A stretch of 64,000 nt of DNA, taken from NCBI GenBank assembly GCA_964646345.1, contig CAZYDU010000006.1:25601-89600 (forward strand), in the 5' to 3' direction. Positions within the stretch are counted from its first letter, which is position 1. Each line of letters begins with the position of its first letter. Below the pieces are notes generated by a model, which saw nothing but the letters and a program-made list of their open reading frames with translations, did not search any database and was not told where the DNA came from. Position numbers and translations under genes: made by a program. Below, piece by piece: positions 25,403-34,003 of this stretch. This DNA is from RGIG1681 sp964646345 (GTDB lineage Bacteria; Bacillota; Clostridia; Christensenellales; UBA1242).

Positions 25403-27997
25403 TTATTTTCCGTAATAAGCTTTTTTATACATTTCCTTAATTTCTTCAATTTTTGGATATCTTGGATTTGCCCCAGTACACTGGTCGTCAAAAGCTTGCT
25501 CACTCATTTCATCAAGTGTAGCCAAGAAATCTTCTTCAGAAACCCCGTATTCACGAATAGTTTTCTTGATACCAATTTTCTCTTTAAGTTCATCAATGGC
25601 TTTGATTAAGTTTTCAAGTTTTTCATCATCATTATTACCACCAAGACCTAAACTTTCAGAAATTTCCGCATATCTTCTTTTTGTTCTAGGACTTTCATAT
25701 TGTGGGAAAGTACCCATCTTAGCAGGAGTTTCACTTGCATTAAATCTCAAAACTTCGTCAAGCATCAATGCATTGGCAATACCATGAGCAATATGATGGA
25801 AAGCACCAAGTTTGTGTGCCATTGAGTGGCATACCCCTAAAAATGCATTAGCAAAAGCCATACCAGCCATTGTTGCGGCATTAGCTGTTTTTTCACGAGC
25901 TTCTGGGTCATTTGCTCCATTTTCATAAGCACGTGGCAAATATTCAAATAGCATTTTCAAACTTTGAATAGCTAAACCATCAGTAAACTCTGTTGCCATC
26001 ATAGAAGCATAAGCTTCCAAGCTATGAGAAACTGCATCAATACCAGATGCCGAAGTCAATCCCTTTGGAGCATTATCCATCATATTAGCATCAACAATAG
26101 CCATATTAGGCAATAATTCATAATCAGCGAGCGGATACTTAACACCCGTTTTTTCATCAGTTATAACAGCAAAAGGAGTAACTTCACTACCAGTTCCTGC
26201 ACTAGTTGGAACTGCTATAAAGTAAGCTTTCTCGCCCATTTTTGGGAAAGTGTAAACTCTTTTTCTAATATCCATGAAACGCATAGCAAGGTCTGCAAAG
26301 TCAACTTCAGGGTGTTCATACAATACCCACATAATTTTACCAGCGTCCATAGCAGAACCGCCACCAACTGCAATAATACAGTCCGGATTGAAAGCTCTTA
26401 TTTGTTCAACACCTTCCTTTGCACAAGCTAGTGTTGGGTCAGGTGCAACGTTTGAGAAAACACTATATGTAATACCCATTTCAGTAAGCTTATCAGTGAT
26501 AGGTTTTGTGTAACCATTATTAAATAAGAACGAATCGGTTACAATAAATACTCTCTTTTTATTTAATACATTTTTGAGTTCTTCCAAAGCAACAGGAAGG
26601 CAACCCCTTTTCATATAAACCTTGCTAGGTGTTCTAAACCACAACATATTTTCTCTCCTTTCTGCAACTGTCTTAACATTCAATAAATGTTTAATTCCAA
26701 CATTTTCACTAACACTATTTCCACCCCAAGAGCCACAACCAAGGGTAAGTGATGGGGTTAATTTGAAGTTATATAAGTCTCCGATCCCGCCTTGAGAAGC
26801 TGGAGTATTAACCAAAACTCTGCAAGTCTTCATACGATTATAAAACTTTTCTAGTTTTTCTTGCTGTGTTAATGTATTAAGATAAATTGTCGAAGTGTGA
26901 CCAAGCCCGCCATCTTCAATGAGTTTATCGGCTTTGTTGATAGCATCATCAAAGTCTTCTGCATAATAAAATCCAAGAATAGGACTAAGTTTTTCATGAG
27001 CAAAAGCTTCTGATAGGTCTGTACTTTGAACTTCGCCAATCAATATTTTTGTTTCAACTGGAACAGAAACACCTGCAAGTTCTGCAATATAATGAGCTGT
27101 TTGACCAACAATTTTTGAGTTTAATGCACCATTAATAATAATAGTATCACGAAGTTTTTGAGTCTCATCGGGACTTAAAAAGTAACAACCCCTAACCTTA
27201 AACTCTTTTTTTACTTCTTCATAAACTTCTTTGCAAACAATAACTGATTGTTCACTAGCACAAATCATACCATTATCAAATGTCTTTGAATGAATGATAG
27301 AGTTTACTGCAAGTTTAATATCGGCAGAACTATCAATGACTGCTGGGGTATTTCCCGCACCAACACCAAGTGCTGGGGTTGAACTTGAATATGCCGCCTT
27401 AACAAGTCCTGGACCACCTGTTGCCAAAATAATATCCGATTCTTTCATAAGAAGACTTGTTAAATCAAGTGTTGGTTCATCTATCCAACCAATAATATCT
27501 TTTGGAGCACCAGCTTTTATTGCAGCATTCAAAACAAGTTTTGTTGCTTCGATTGTGCATTTCTTTGCTCTTGGGTGTGGGCTAATGATGATAGCATTCC
27601 TTGTTTTTAAAGCAATGAGTGTTTTAAATATTGCCGTTGATGTTGGGTTTGTTGTTGGAATAATACCACAAATAACACCAATAGGTTCTAAAACCTTTTT
27701 TATACCATAAATTTTATCATCTTCAACAACACCAACCGTTTGAACGTCTTTATATTTATTGTAAATATATTCTGCTGCAAAATGATTTTTTATAACCTTA
27801 TCTTCCACAAGCCCCATACCGGTTTCTTCGACCGCAAGTTTTGCAAGTGGAATTCTTGCCATATTCGCTTCTCTTGATGCTTCAAAAAAGATTTTGTCAA
27901 CTTGTTCCTGTGAAAACTTTGCAAATTCTTTTTGTGCATTTCGAACTCTTTCAATTAATTCTTCTAGCGATTCTTGTGAGTTAACTATATCTTGCAT
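25403..27997 (-). CDS. adhE: Bifunctional acetaldehyde-CoA/alcohol dehydrogenase
   Basis: Fermentation enzyme that reduces acetyl-CoA to acetaldehyde and then ethanol, regenerating NAD+; it forms long filaments (spirosomes). The N-terminal aldehyde dehydrogenase domain (residues 1-430) has the catalytic Cys in NGMICASEQS. The C-terminal iron-dependent alcohol dehydrogenase (460-864) shows GGGSAMDAGK and the iron ligands in GVCHSMAHKLGAFHHIAHG. At 864 aa it is full length. GGGGGAAA is upstream of the ATG. I saw no convincing Rex site. It supports a fermentative, anaerobic lifestyle. Confidence 0.97.
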   Translation of the reverse strand: MQDIVNSQESLEELIERVRNAQKEFAKFSQEQVDKIFFEASREANMARIPLAKLAVEETGMGLVEDKVIKNHFAAEYIYNKYKDVQTVGVVEDDKIYGIKKVLEPIGVICGIIPTTNPTSTAIFKTLIALKTRNAIIISPHPRAKKCTIEATKLVLNAAIKAGAPKDIIGWIDEPTLDLTSLLMKESDIILATGGPGLVKAAYSSSTPALGVGAGNTPAVIDSSADIKLAVNSIIHSKTFDNGMICASEQSVIVCKEVYEEVKKEFKVRGCYFLSPDETQKLRDTIIINGALNSKIVGQTAHYIAELAGVSVPVETKILIGEVQSTDLSEAFAHEKLSPILGFYYAEDFDDAINKADKLIEDGGLGHTSTIYLNTLTQQEKLEKFYNRMKTCRVLVNTPASQGGIGDLYNFKLTPSLTLGCGSWGGNSVSENVGIKHLLNVKTVAERRENMLWFRTPSKVYMKRGCLPVALEELKNVLNKKRVFIVTDSFLFNNGYTKPITDKLTEMGITYSVFSNVAPDPTLACAKEGVEQIRAFNPDCIIAVGGGSAMDAGKIMWVLYEHPEVDFADLAMRFMDIRKRVYTFPKMGEKAYFIAVPTSAGTGSEVTPFAVITDEKTGVKYPLADYELLPNMAIVDANMMDNAPKGLTSASGIDAVSHSLEAYASMMATEFTDGLAIQSLKMLFEYLPRAYENGANDPEAREKTANAATMAGMAFANAFLGVCHSMAHKLGAFHHIAHGIANALMLDEVLRFNASETPAKMGTFPQYESPRTKRRYAEISESLGLGGNNDDEKLENLIKAIDELKEKIGIKKTIREYGVSEEDFLATLDEMSEQAFDDQCTGANPRYPKIEEIKEMYKKAYYGK

Positions 27998-28150
27998 TAA
28001 AAAATTTCCCCCTAAACTCTTATATTTCCTTAATTATTATACGGTCAATTAAAATTTTGGTCAAACGAAATTATACCCATTATGCACAAAATTAAATCAA
28101 CGACAAAACCAACTAAAAATAAAATTATATATCCTAATTTTAAATACATC

Positions 28151-28178
28151 TTGACTAATCCGTAAAAAATCTTAAAAT
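28151..28178 (+). promoter_or_regulatory. Sigma-A type promoter of the PHP gene
   Basis: TTGACT (28151-28156), 16-nt spacer, TAAAAT (28173-28178); the ATG follows 18 nt later. Confidence 0.65.
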
Positions 28179-28195
28179 AGTAATTGGAGAGAACA

Positions 28196-29521
28196 ATGAA
28201 TCACACATATTTAGATAATTGGAAACAAAGAGCAATAGCAAAAAGTGAAGGACGTGGCAAATTTTTAAGTTTTGCATTTGAAAAACCTGCTGGGAAGTTT
28301 GATATAACAGTGGATATGCACGGACACACAGAAACATACTCAGACGGCAAACGTTCAGCACAATTTTATGCTGAAAAAGCCAAAAAACTTGGAATTTTTG
28401 CAATTACTGACCATGACAGTATTGGAAAAAATGCCCAAGAAGCCAACGAAATAAACGGCGTTGAAGTCACTTGCAGACTAGACCCAAACAATGAAATAGA
28501 AATATTGGTTTATGGCTATGACTTTGATAAAGCTAACCAACTTATTCACGATGGTTCTTTTCCCTTTTTAGATAAAACCTTTAAGCTTTCGAGAAATATT
28601 GAACTTGCAAAACGCAGACTTGAACTTTGCAATAAACTCAATCTCACAGACAATCCGATAAGTTTAAGTGACGTACTGCAAATTAAAGTGATTGACGATA
28701 ACGGCAAAACGAAAACACTAACGCTAAAAGAAATTGGGGTTAATGCAAATGACATTATCACATTTGGAAAACCATTACCTGAAACTGTTGAATATAACGG
28801 AAAACTTCATAAAATAAATTATGATTTTTTGATTAGAAAAACTTTTAATTTAATTCATGGTAGCAAAAATGGCATAAAGTTTTTAAACGAAAAAGCAAAA
28901 AAGGATAATTCTTTTAATCCAGACTCAGCTGACCATTTCTTAAAAAAAATCATTTCAAATAAAAAGGGCGAACTCTATGTAGATGGTTCTAAATTTTGGC
29001 CAACAGCAAGCGATGTTATTGAATTTGCAAAAGCAACTGGCGGTGTTGCGATTCTCGCTCACCCATTTGGATACAATAAAAAAATAAATATAACAACCCT
29101 TGAACTTCTTGAAATAGCAAAACATCTCGGTGTAGATGGAATTGAAGTTTGGCATGGTTTCAACCAAAGCGATGAAATCGAGTTTTTATATAAATATGCT
29201 TTCGCAAATGACTTACTTATAACAATGGGGTCAGATACACATGGTTTTGTTTCCACTCAAGGAGACGAAACCGCACCAGGAATATTTCCAGGTGTTGGTC
29301 ATGAATCAAGATTTACAAAGAATAACATTAACAACACTATTGGAAGTCTTTATAATCTGCACCACTATGGCTCAGGCGAATGGCGTAACGAAAAAGAATT
29401 TGATTTAGACAACCTTCCAACAAGTATTGTAGAAGTATTTCAAAATCAACTAACTCAACTAAGCAAACATGGTAATCCTTCACCCCCACAAAACAATAAT
29501 CAAAAAGAAATAGAAAAATAA
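28196..29521 (+). CDS. PHP-domain metal-dependent phosphoesterase
   Basis: A 441-aa protein with a PHP (polymerase and histidinol phosphatase) domain. Metal ligands are visible in VDMHGHTETYSDG near residue 40, ITDHDS near residue 72, ILAHPFGY near residue 285 and MGSDTHG near residue 345, so an active phosphoesterase or nuclease is likely. A large insert (about residues 110-265) between the second and third motifs makes it longer than RNase AM/YciV proteins. The C-terminus is polar and disordered. Start at ATG 28196 after GGAGAG. Monocistronic with its own promoter and terminator. Substrate unknown. Confidence 0.85.
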   Translation: MNHTYLDNWKQRAIAKSEGRGKFLSFAFEKPAGKFDITVDMHGHTETYSDGKRSAQFYAEKAKKLGIFAITDHDSIGKNAQEANEINGVEVTCRLDPNNEIEILVYGYDFDKANQLIHDGSFPFLDKTFKLSRNIELAKRRLELCNKLNLTDNPISLSDVLQIKVIDDNGKTKTLTLKEIGVNANDIITFGKPLPETVEYNGKLHKINYDFLIRKTFNLIHGSKNGIKFLNEKAKKDNSFNPDSADHFLKKIISNKKGELYVDGSKFWPTASDVIEFAKATGGVAILAHPFGYNKKINITTLELLEIAKHLGVDGIEVWHGFNQSDEIEFLYKYAFANDLLITMGSDTHGFVSTQGDETAPGIFPGVGHESRFTKNNINNTIGSLYNLHHYGSGEWRNEKEFDLDNLPTSIVEVFQNQLTQLSKHGNPSPPQNNNQKEIEK

Positions 29522-29550
29522 AAAGGAGATAACAATCTCCTTTTTATTTA
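29520..29550 (+). terminator. Rho-independent terminator
   Basis: AAAAAGGAGAT and ATCTCCTTTTT form an 11-bp stem with a 4-nt loop, immediately after the PHP gene stop. Confidence 0.9.
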
Positions 29551-29584
29551 TACACTTCACATAAAAACGCAAACTAAGCAAAAA

Positions 29585-29628
29585 AAACAAGCAAAATTAG
29601 CTTTATTATCTAACTTTTGCTTGTTTTT
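29585..29628 (-). terminator. Terminator of the Lys/Thr-rich gene
   Basis: AAACAAGCAAAA pairs with TTTTGCTTGTTT (29585-29626), with TTAG/CTAA extending the stem. Confidence 0.82.
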
Positions 29629-29629
29629 A

Positions 29630-30199
29630 TTATGCATTCATCATTCGAATATCACAATCAAAGAGCGAACCAATTCTGGCAACTCTAATGATTTGATTTG
29701 CTTCGCTATCAAAATCTACAGATTCATAAGCATTTTTAACTTTCTCAGTTTTAATTTCATTATCAATTTTTAGAGCAGAAACTTCTTCCTTTACTGCATC
29801 TTGTTTTTTTGCTGTAGTCTTTCTAGCAGTTGTCTTTGCAGTGGTAGTTTTTGATTTTGTTACAGATTTTGCGTTTTTTGTTGTTGTTTTTTCATTCTTT
29901 TCACTTAAAATTGCGTTTTTTTCAACAACATCTTTTCTAAACGAAAAATCAAAATAGTCTTCCACTTGACTTACCTTAGATTTAACAGTTTTCTTTGATT
30001 CACCACTAACATTTTTTTCGAAACCACGTTCAACATTACTCTTAACTTTTTTTGCACTACTTGAATTATTAATTTCAACAATACCAAATGTTTCGATTTC
30101 TTTTTTTTCTTCAGGTTTTACTTTTTTTGAAGTGACAGTTTTTGCCGAACTTTTCAAATTTTTATCTTGAATGTCTATTGTAACTAAATTCTTTGTCAT
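29630..30199 (-). CDS. Lys/Thr/Ala-rich low-complexity protein
   Basis: A 189-aa protein without recognised domain. The middle (residues 95-130) is a run of TTAKTTARKTTAKK-like repeats, similar in composition to histone H1-like or nucleoid-binding tails; the rest is Lys/Glu/Ser-rich and probably disordered. The only ordered part may be the end (ANQIIRVARIGSLFDCDI). AAGGGG precedes the ATG. A strong 13-bp inverted repeat lies just upstream. A nucleic-acid-binding or nucleoid role is possible from composition only. Confidence 0.6.
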   Translation of the reverse strand: MTKNLVTIDIQDKNLKSSAKTVTSKKVKPEEKKEIETFGIVEINNSSSAKKVKSNVERGFEKNVSGESKKTVKSKVSQVEDYFDFSFRKDVVEKNAILSEKNEKTTTKNAKSVTKSKTTTAKTTARKTTAKKQDAVKEEVSALKIDNEIKTEKVKNAYESVDFDSEANQIIRVARIGSLFDCDIRMMNA

Positions 30200-30225
30200 A
30201 TCAATTCCCCTTATTATATCTCAAC

Positions 30226-30261
30226 AACCATAAATAACTTTTATATGTGTTATTTATGGTT
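30226..30261. promoter_or_regulatory. 13-bp perfect inverted repeat upstream of the Lys/Thr-rich gene
   Basis: AACCATAAATAAC (30226-30238) and GTTATTTATGGTT (30249-30261) are perfect inverted copies with a 10-nt gap. A minus-strand TATAAT (30213-30218) and AAGGGG follow toward the gene, so it could be an operator. It is also about 100 nt beyond the stop of the phosphodiesterase gene and could be a weak terminator. Confidence 0.5.
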
Positions 30262-30359
30262 TTTATATTTATAACCATATTATAAAACAAATAATCAAGT
30301 TTGTAAATAGTTATGAAATAATTTTTTTGAATTTTTTTCAATTCGGTAAATTTAATAAC

Positions 30360-30878
30360 TTATGCAAATTCAATTTCGTCAATTTTATCAAAATTTATAC
30401 TATAAATTGTAATTTTCTTACCTTCAACTACAGCAAAAGCTTTAGGACTAGAAAATCTTGGCGAAGCAATCGAACCAGGACAAAAACGAATAACACCATC
30501 TCTTTTTTCAATAAAAGGTCTATGGACATGCCCTTGCATTATAACTTTCACCCCATATTTTCCTAAATTCATATCGTCAAGCTTATGCCCGTGACATGCA
30601 AAAGCCAAAGTTCCATTTAAATTTACAAACGTATTTTCTTGAAATAAAAATTTTGCATTAATTGGTTCATAATACCAATCATTGTTTCCCTTAACAATTT
30701 CGAGTTTGTCGGCAATCGTATTTAGCTTCTCAACCATTTTATTCGCATCAACACCAAAGGTATCGCCCAAAATAACAAGCTTATCAGCCTTTAATTTTTC
30801 AAGCAATTCAATGGTGTTATCGAGTGCTTGCATATTTCCATGAATATCAGAAACAATTAGTATTTTTTTATCATTCAT
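30360..30878 (-). CDS. YfcE/MJ0936-family metallophosphoesterase
   Basis: A 172-aa calcineurin-like phosphodiesterase. The metal motifs are in order and intact: SDIHGN near residue 10, GDTFG near residue 40, GNND near residue 66, CHGHKLDD near residue 96 and MQGHVHRP near residue 115. PGSIASPRF is the family C-terminal motif of YfcE. The start is ATG 30878 with GGAG at proper spacing; a GTG 12 nt upstream coincides with the ribosome binding site and is not used. Downstream of lysS but separated by a terminator. Physiological substrate unknown; relatives hydrolyse phosphodiesters in vitro. Confidence 0.9.
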   Translation of the reverse strand: MNDKKILIVSDIHGNMQALDNTIELLEKLKADKLVILGDTFGVDANKMVEKLNTIADKLEIVKGNNDWYYEPINAKFLFQENTFVNLNGTLAFACHGHKLDDMNLGKYGVKVIMQGHVHRPFIEKRDGVIRFCPGSIASPRFSSPKAFAVVEGKKITIYSINFDKIDEIEFA

Positions 30879-30905
30879 AACAATCTCCACAAATTTTACG
30901 AAAAG

Positions 30906-30930
30906 AAAAATGCTCCATTTGGAGCACTCT
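30906..30930 (-). terminator. Terminator of lysS
   Basis: TGCTCC (30911-30916), loop ATTT, GGAGCA (30921-30926); on the minus strand the stem is followed by TTTTTC. Confidence 0.85.
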
Positions 30931-30948
30931 CGTTACTTTCGCTCCCCA

Positions 30949-32418
30949 TTATTTCATTAGTGGGAATAAAACAACATCTCTAATAGATTCTTGACCATAG
31001 ATAAGCATTAAAAGTCTATCTAGTCCGCAACCCAAACCTGAGATTGGTGGCATACCATGTTCCATAGCAAGCATAAAACTTTCATCTAAATCCATAGCTT
31101 CATCATCGCCTTGATTTTTAGCAATAAGCTGGTCTTCAAAAGCCTTTCTTTGTTGAATAGGGTTAACAAGTTCTGAGTAAGCCTTGCAAAGTTCAGTTCC
31201 CATAACAACAACTTGAAAAACATCAATTCTTCTTTCATCTTCGTCATTACGGCGAGCTAGCGGAATTAATGATGCTGGATAATTATAAAGAATTGTAGGT
31301 TGCACAATGTTTTCTCTAATTTTCTTTTTGTAAACAAAATCTACAATTTGACTAACTGATTTATAATCTTCCAAATCAGACATTGTAAACAAACCTTTTT
31401 CAACAATTCTTTTCTTTAAATTTTCTGGGTCATCTTCAGCCAAGAAATCAAAACCAAAAATTTCACGCATAGACTCAACATAATTGATTCTGTCGAAATT
31501 TTCTTTGCCAAAATCCAAAACTACACCATCTTTTTCAATGGTAGCTTTGCCAGTAAGCTCTAAAAGAAGATTTTTGATAAATCCTTGGAAAAATTTAATA
31601 TTATCTTCAAAATCCCAGTAAGCCGCATACCACTCAACTTGAGTAAACTCTTGCAAGTGTTGAGTATCCATACCTTCATTCCTGAAGCATTTTGCAACTT
31701 CAAAAACCCTATCAAAACCACCAGCAACACATTGTTTTAAGTATGTTTCAGGTGCAATACGAAGATTAAGTTCTTTGTCTAATGCATTATGATGAGTGAA
31801 AAATGGTCTTGCACTTGCACCGCAAACTGCAGTTTGAAGAATTGGTGTTTCTACTTCCAAGAAATCATTTTGACCTAAATATTTTCTGATAAATGCCAAA
31901 AGCTTGCTTCTGCCCAAGAACACTTCTCTTGTTTCTTCATTAGAAATAAGGTCAAGATATCTCTGACGATATTTTGCTTCAGTATCAGTAAGTCCATGAA
32001 ATTTTTCAGGAAGTGGGCGAAGTGCTTTAGAAAGTAATGTAACCTTTTCAGCCTTAACTGTTACTTCACCAGTTTGTGTTGTGTAAACTTCACCTTCAAC
32101 ACCAACAAAGTCGCCAATATCAATCATCTTTTTATAAAAATCATAAGCTTGTTCATCAAGTTCATTTCTGCCAACTGAAACTTGAATTTTAGACTCAAGA
32201 TTTCTGATTTGCATAAATCCAAATTTACCCATAATACGTCTGAAAACGATACGGCCAGCAATTCTAACTTTTTCACCTATCTTTTCACGTGCTTCAGATA
32301 TTTTGCAAGAACAATCAAACTTGGCTTTATAAACAATCTCGCCATTTTTTTGAAGTTCGTCAATTTTAGCTTTTCTAACATCAAGTTCACTTGATAAATT
32401 TTGTGTTTGTTGTTCCAT
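30949..32418 (-). CDS. lysS: Lysyl-tRNA synthetase, class II
   Basis: Attaches lysine to tRNA-Lys. The N-terminal OB-fold anticodon-binding domain spans about residues 55-150 (VRIAGRIVFRRIMGKFGFMQI). The class II catalytic core shows motif 2 FRNEGMDTQHLQEFTQVEWY and motif 3 GLGCGLDRLLMLIYG near the end. The 489 aa length from ATG 32418 is standard; AAGGAG is upstream and the open frame to 32511 has no support. No T-box leader was recognised in front. Single-gene unit. Confidence 0.96.
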   Translation of the reverse strand: MEQQTQNLSSELDVRKAKIDELQKNGEIVYKAKFDCSCKISEAREKIGEKVRIAGRIVFRRIMGKFGFMQIRNLESKIQVSVGRNELDEQAYDFYKKMIDIGDFVGVEGEVYTTQTGEVTVKAEKVTLLSKALRPLPEKFHGLTDTEAKYRQRYLDLISNEETREVFLGRSKLLAFIRKYLGQNDFLEVETPILQTAVCGASARPFFTHHNALDKELNLRIAPETYLKQCVAGGFDRVFEVAKCFRNEGMDTQHLQEFTQVEWYAAYWDFEDNIKFFQGFIKNLLLELTGKATIEKDGVVLDFGKENFDRINYVESMREIFGFDFLAEDDPENLKKRIVEKGLFTMSDLEDYKSVSQIVDFVYKKKIRENIVQPTILYNYPASLIPLARRNDEDERRIDVFQVVVMGTELCKAYSELVNPIQQRKAFEDQLIAKNQGDDEAMDLDESFMLAMEHGMPPISGLGCGLDRLLMLIYGQESIRDVVLFPLMK

Positions 32419-32736
32419 AATTTTCTCCTTAAAAATGTATTTACAACCGAAATGTCCATAAATTTCAGCCTTTACACCGCAAATAATACCACAAATTAGC
32501 CCGCTAGTCAATGAAAATTAAAATTTATCAGATGATTTCACAATTTTAACAACTTCTGTTTATTTTTTAACACCATTTCATACAAAATAATTATTTAGTT
32601 TTTATCTCAATTTTATATCTTTTTGCCAAATCATTTCATGCAAAAATAATTTTCTATTACTTCATTTCCTTTTCCATGTCATTTCAAACGAAGTGAAACG
32701 TAGCCGAGAAATCCCCCAACCCGAAGAAATACAACT
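32419..32736. other. Intergenic region between lysS and the GNAT gene
   Basis: About 320 nt, AT-rich. The only notable content is the short GC-richer segment at 32678-32715. It contains the lysS promoter region but I could not assign -35/-10 boxes reliably, and I saw no T-box specifier or antiterminator. Confidence 0.55.
32678..32715. repeat. Short dispersed-repeat-like segment
   Basis: GTCATTTC... GAAACGTAGCCGAGAAATCCC is GC-richer than its surroundings and shares the words CATTTC and GAGAAATCCC with the palindrome at 19256. A small TTTC/GAAA hairpin is inside. Probably a fragment of the same or a related dispersed repeat. Confidence 0.4.
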
Positions 32737-33279
32737 CTACAAATGGTCATTAGATTCAAAAACATATAAAAGCATATCTTGTTTCCCGTCAACGAACCCA
32801 AAGTAATCACTTATGATTTTTTCAAATTTTAACCCACACTTTTCTAAAACCCTTTTAGATGCAATGTTTTTTATAGCACAGCCACCTTCAAATCTTTTTA
32901 CTTTAACTTTTAAAATAGCATAATCCATTACACATCGCAATGCTTCACTCATGTAACCATTTCCTGTATATCTATTATCAATGGCATAATTAACCCGAAC
33001 GGTATCACTATCAACAATCTTTAAATTTACCGAGCCGATAATTTTGTTACTTTCTTTCAAAACAATCGCCCAATTATAAAAATCTAATTTTTCATATTTC
33101 TCTTGAAACTCTGTAAAAATTTTTTCTTGCTCAAAATGACCAATTTTTTGTTTTCCAGCATAATACAAAAACTCAAGTTGATTTCTATATCCGCTACACA
33201 CTTCTTTAGCATCTAAAATCTCAAATTTTCTTAATAACAATCTCTCGGTTTCAAGCTTTTTAGTCCCCAAATTAATCAT
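32737..33279 (-). CDS. GNAT N-acetyltransferase, RimJ/RimL type
   Basis: A 180-aa acetyltransferase using acetyl-CoA. It begins with the family pattern LETERLLLRKFEILDAKEV, has the beta-bulge region IIGSVNLKIVD, the acetyl-CoA loop RYTGNGYMSEAL near residue 108, and ASKRVLEKCGLKFE, the typical RimJ/RimL helix. Target could be a ribosomal protein N-terminus or a small amine. Start uncertain: ATG 33279 (MINLGTKK) is preferred by family alignment, but ATG 33303 is in frame; neither has a strong ribosome binding site. Confidence 0.83.
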   Translation of the reverse strand: MINLGTKKLETERLLLRKFEILDAKEVCSGYRNQLEFLYYAGKQKIGHFEQEKIFTEFQEKYEKLDFYNWAIVLKESNKIIGSVNLKIVDSDTVRVNYAIDNRYTGNGYMSEALRCVMDYAILKVKVKRFEGGCAIKNIASKRVLEKCGLKFEKIISDYFGFVDGKQDMLLYVFESNDHL

Positions 33280-33513
33280 AAACACTTTTTCCCATAATCT
33301 CAAAACAGAATAATAATTTTATAGCAAAACTATAAATTTATAAATATATAATACCAATTAATTATAATTTTATCCACAACTCTTATACACACTAACCCTT
33401 AATATCTTATTTTCCCAAAAACCTATCAGCACACCCAAATACAACAATTATCATGCTATACTATTCGTCACCACAACCAACAACCATAAATTAACTAAAT
33501 ATGTTAAAATATC

Positions 33514-33542
33514 TTGACAAACTACACTTTGTTTTATATAAT
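33514..33542 (+). promoter_or_regulatory. Consensus sigma-A promoter for the tRNA-Thr region
   Basis: TTGACA (33514-33519), exactly 17 nt, TATAAT (33537-33542): a perfect consensus. Transcription would begin near 33549, covering the tRNA relic and the intact tRNA-Thr. Confidence 0.82.
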
Positions 33543-33611
33543 TTTATCCGTTAGTAACCTAAAATTTGCTAACAAATTAATCTATAAACAAACAACATTA
33601 AATCAATGTTT

Positions 33612-33660
33612 GCTAATGTAGCACTGACACAAGCACCGCATTGGTAAAATTAAAAAAGCA
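33612..33660 (+). pseudogene. Decayed 5' half of a tRNA-Thr copy
   Basis: GCTAATG (33612) and AGCACCGCATTGGTAA (33632-33647) align with GCTACTG and AGCACTGCCTTGGTAA of the intact tRNA-Thr at 33711, at the same internal distance minus one base (20 versus 21). The second block matches 14 of 16 positions, including the whole anticodon loop TTGGTAA. The 3' half is not recognisable, so it cannot fold as a tRNA. Confidence 0.55.
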
Positions 33661-33710
33661 CATTTTTACCACTCAAATTTATCACAAAATTTAATCAAAA
33701 ATAGCATTAT

Positions 33711-33785
33711 GCTACTGTGGCTCAGCGGTAGAGCACTGCCTTGGTAAGGCAGGGGTCACGGGTCCGATTCCCGTCAGTAGCTCCA
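33711..33785 (+). tRNA. tRNA-Thr (anticodon GGT), CCA encoded
   Basis: The acceptor stem GCTACTG (33711-33717) pairs with CAGTAGC (33775-33781), followed by T and the encoded CCA. The anticodon stem CTGCC/GGCAG encloses the loop TTGGTAA, anticodon GGT, reading ACC and ACU. The T arm is ACGGG-TCCGATT-CCCGT. All arms are normal. A terminator follows within 10 nt. Confidence 0.96.
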
Positions 33786-33790
33786 TTAAT

Positions 33791-33840
33791 AAAACCCTTG
33801 AAAAACCTAGAAAAAATAGGCACTTTCAAGGGTTTTTGTT
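33791..33840 (+). terminator. Terminator of tRNA-Thr
   Basis: AAAACCCTTGAAA (33791-33803) pairs with TTTCAAGGGTTTT (33824-33836), with an inner CCTA/TAGG stem and a T-run. Confidence 0.9.
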
Positions 33841-33904
33841 TTGCAAAAAATAGAGAGCACTTCCTTATCTAGTGGAGCAAAAAGTGTAGTGATTTTTACA
33901 AAAA

Positions 33905-33945
33905 AATAGACCGATAGTCAAAATTTCAACTATCGGTCTTATTCT
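33905..33945. terminator. Bidirectional hairpin terminator
   Basis: GACCGATAGT (33909-33918) and ACTATCGGTC (33929-33938) form a perfect 10-bp stem with T/A runs on either side, before the convergent DUF1848 gene. Confidence 0.82.
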
Positions 33946-34003
33946 TTCTAAAACTACCCCAAACTGATACATTTGCTGTCAATTGCTGTCAAATTTTATA
34001 ATA

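Larger units (their letters stand above)
33280..33710. other. Intergenic region upstream of tRNA-Thr
   Basis: About 430 AT-rich nt. It holds a consensus promoter (33514-33542) and a decayed tRNA-Thr copy (33612-33660); nothing else was recognised. Confidence 0.7.

Noticed and set aside
27998..28150. Rex operator upstream of adhE
   Set aside because: No TTGTTAA/TTAACAA-type palindrome is present near the start.
32419..32540. T-box or L-box leader for lysS
   Set aside because: I could not find the conserved AGGGTGGNACCGCG element, specifier loop or a competing terminator.
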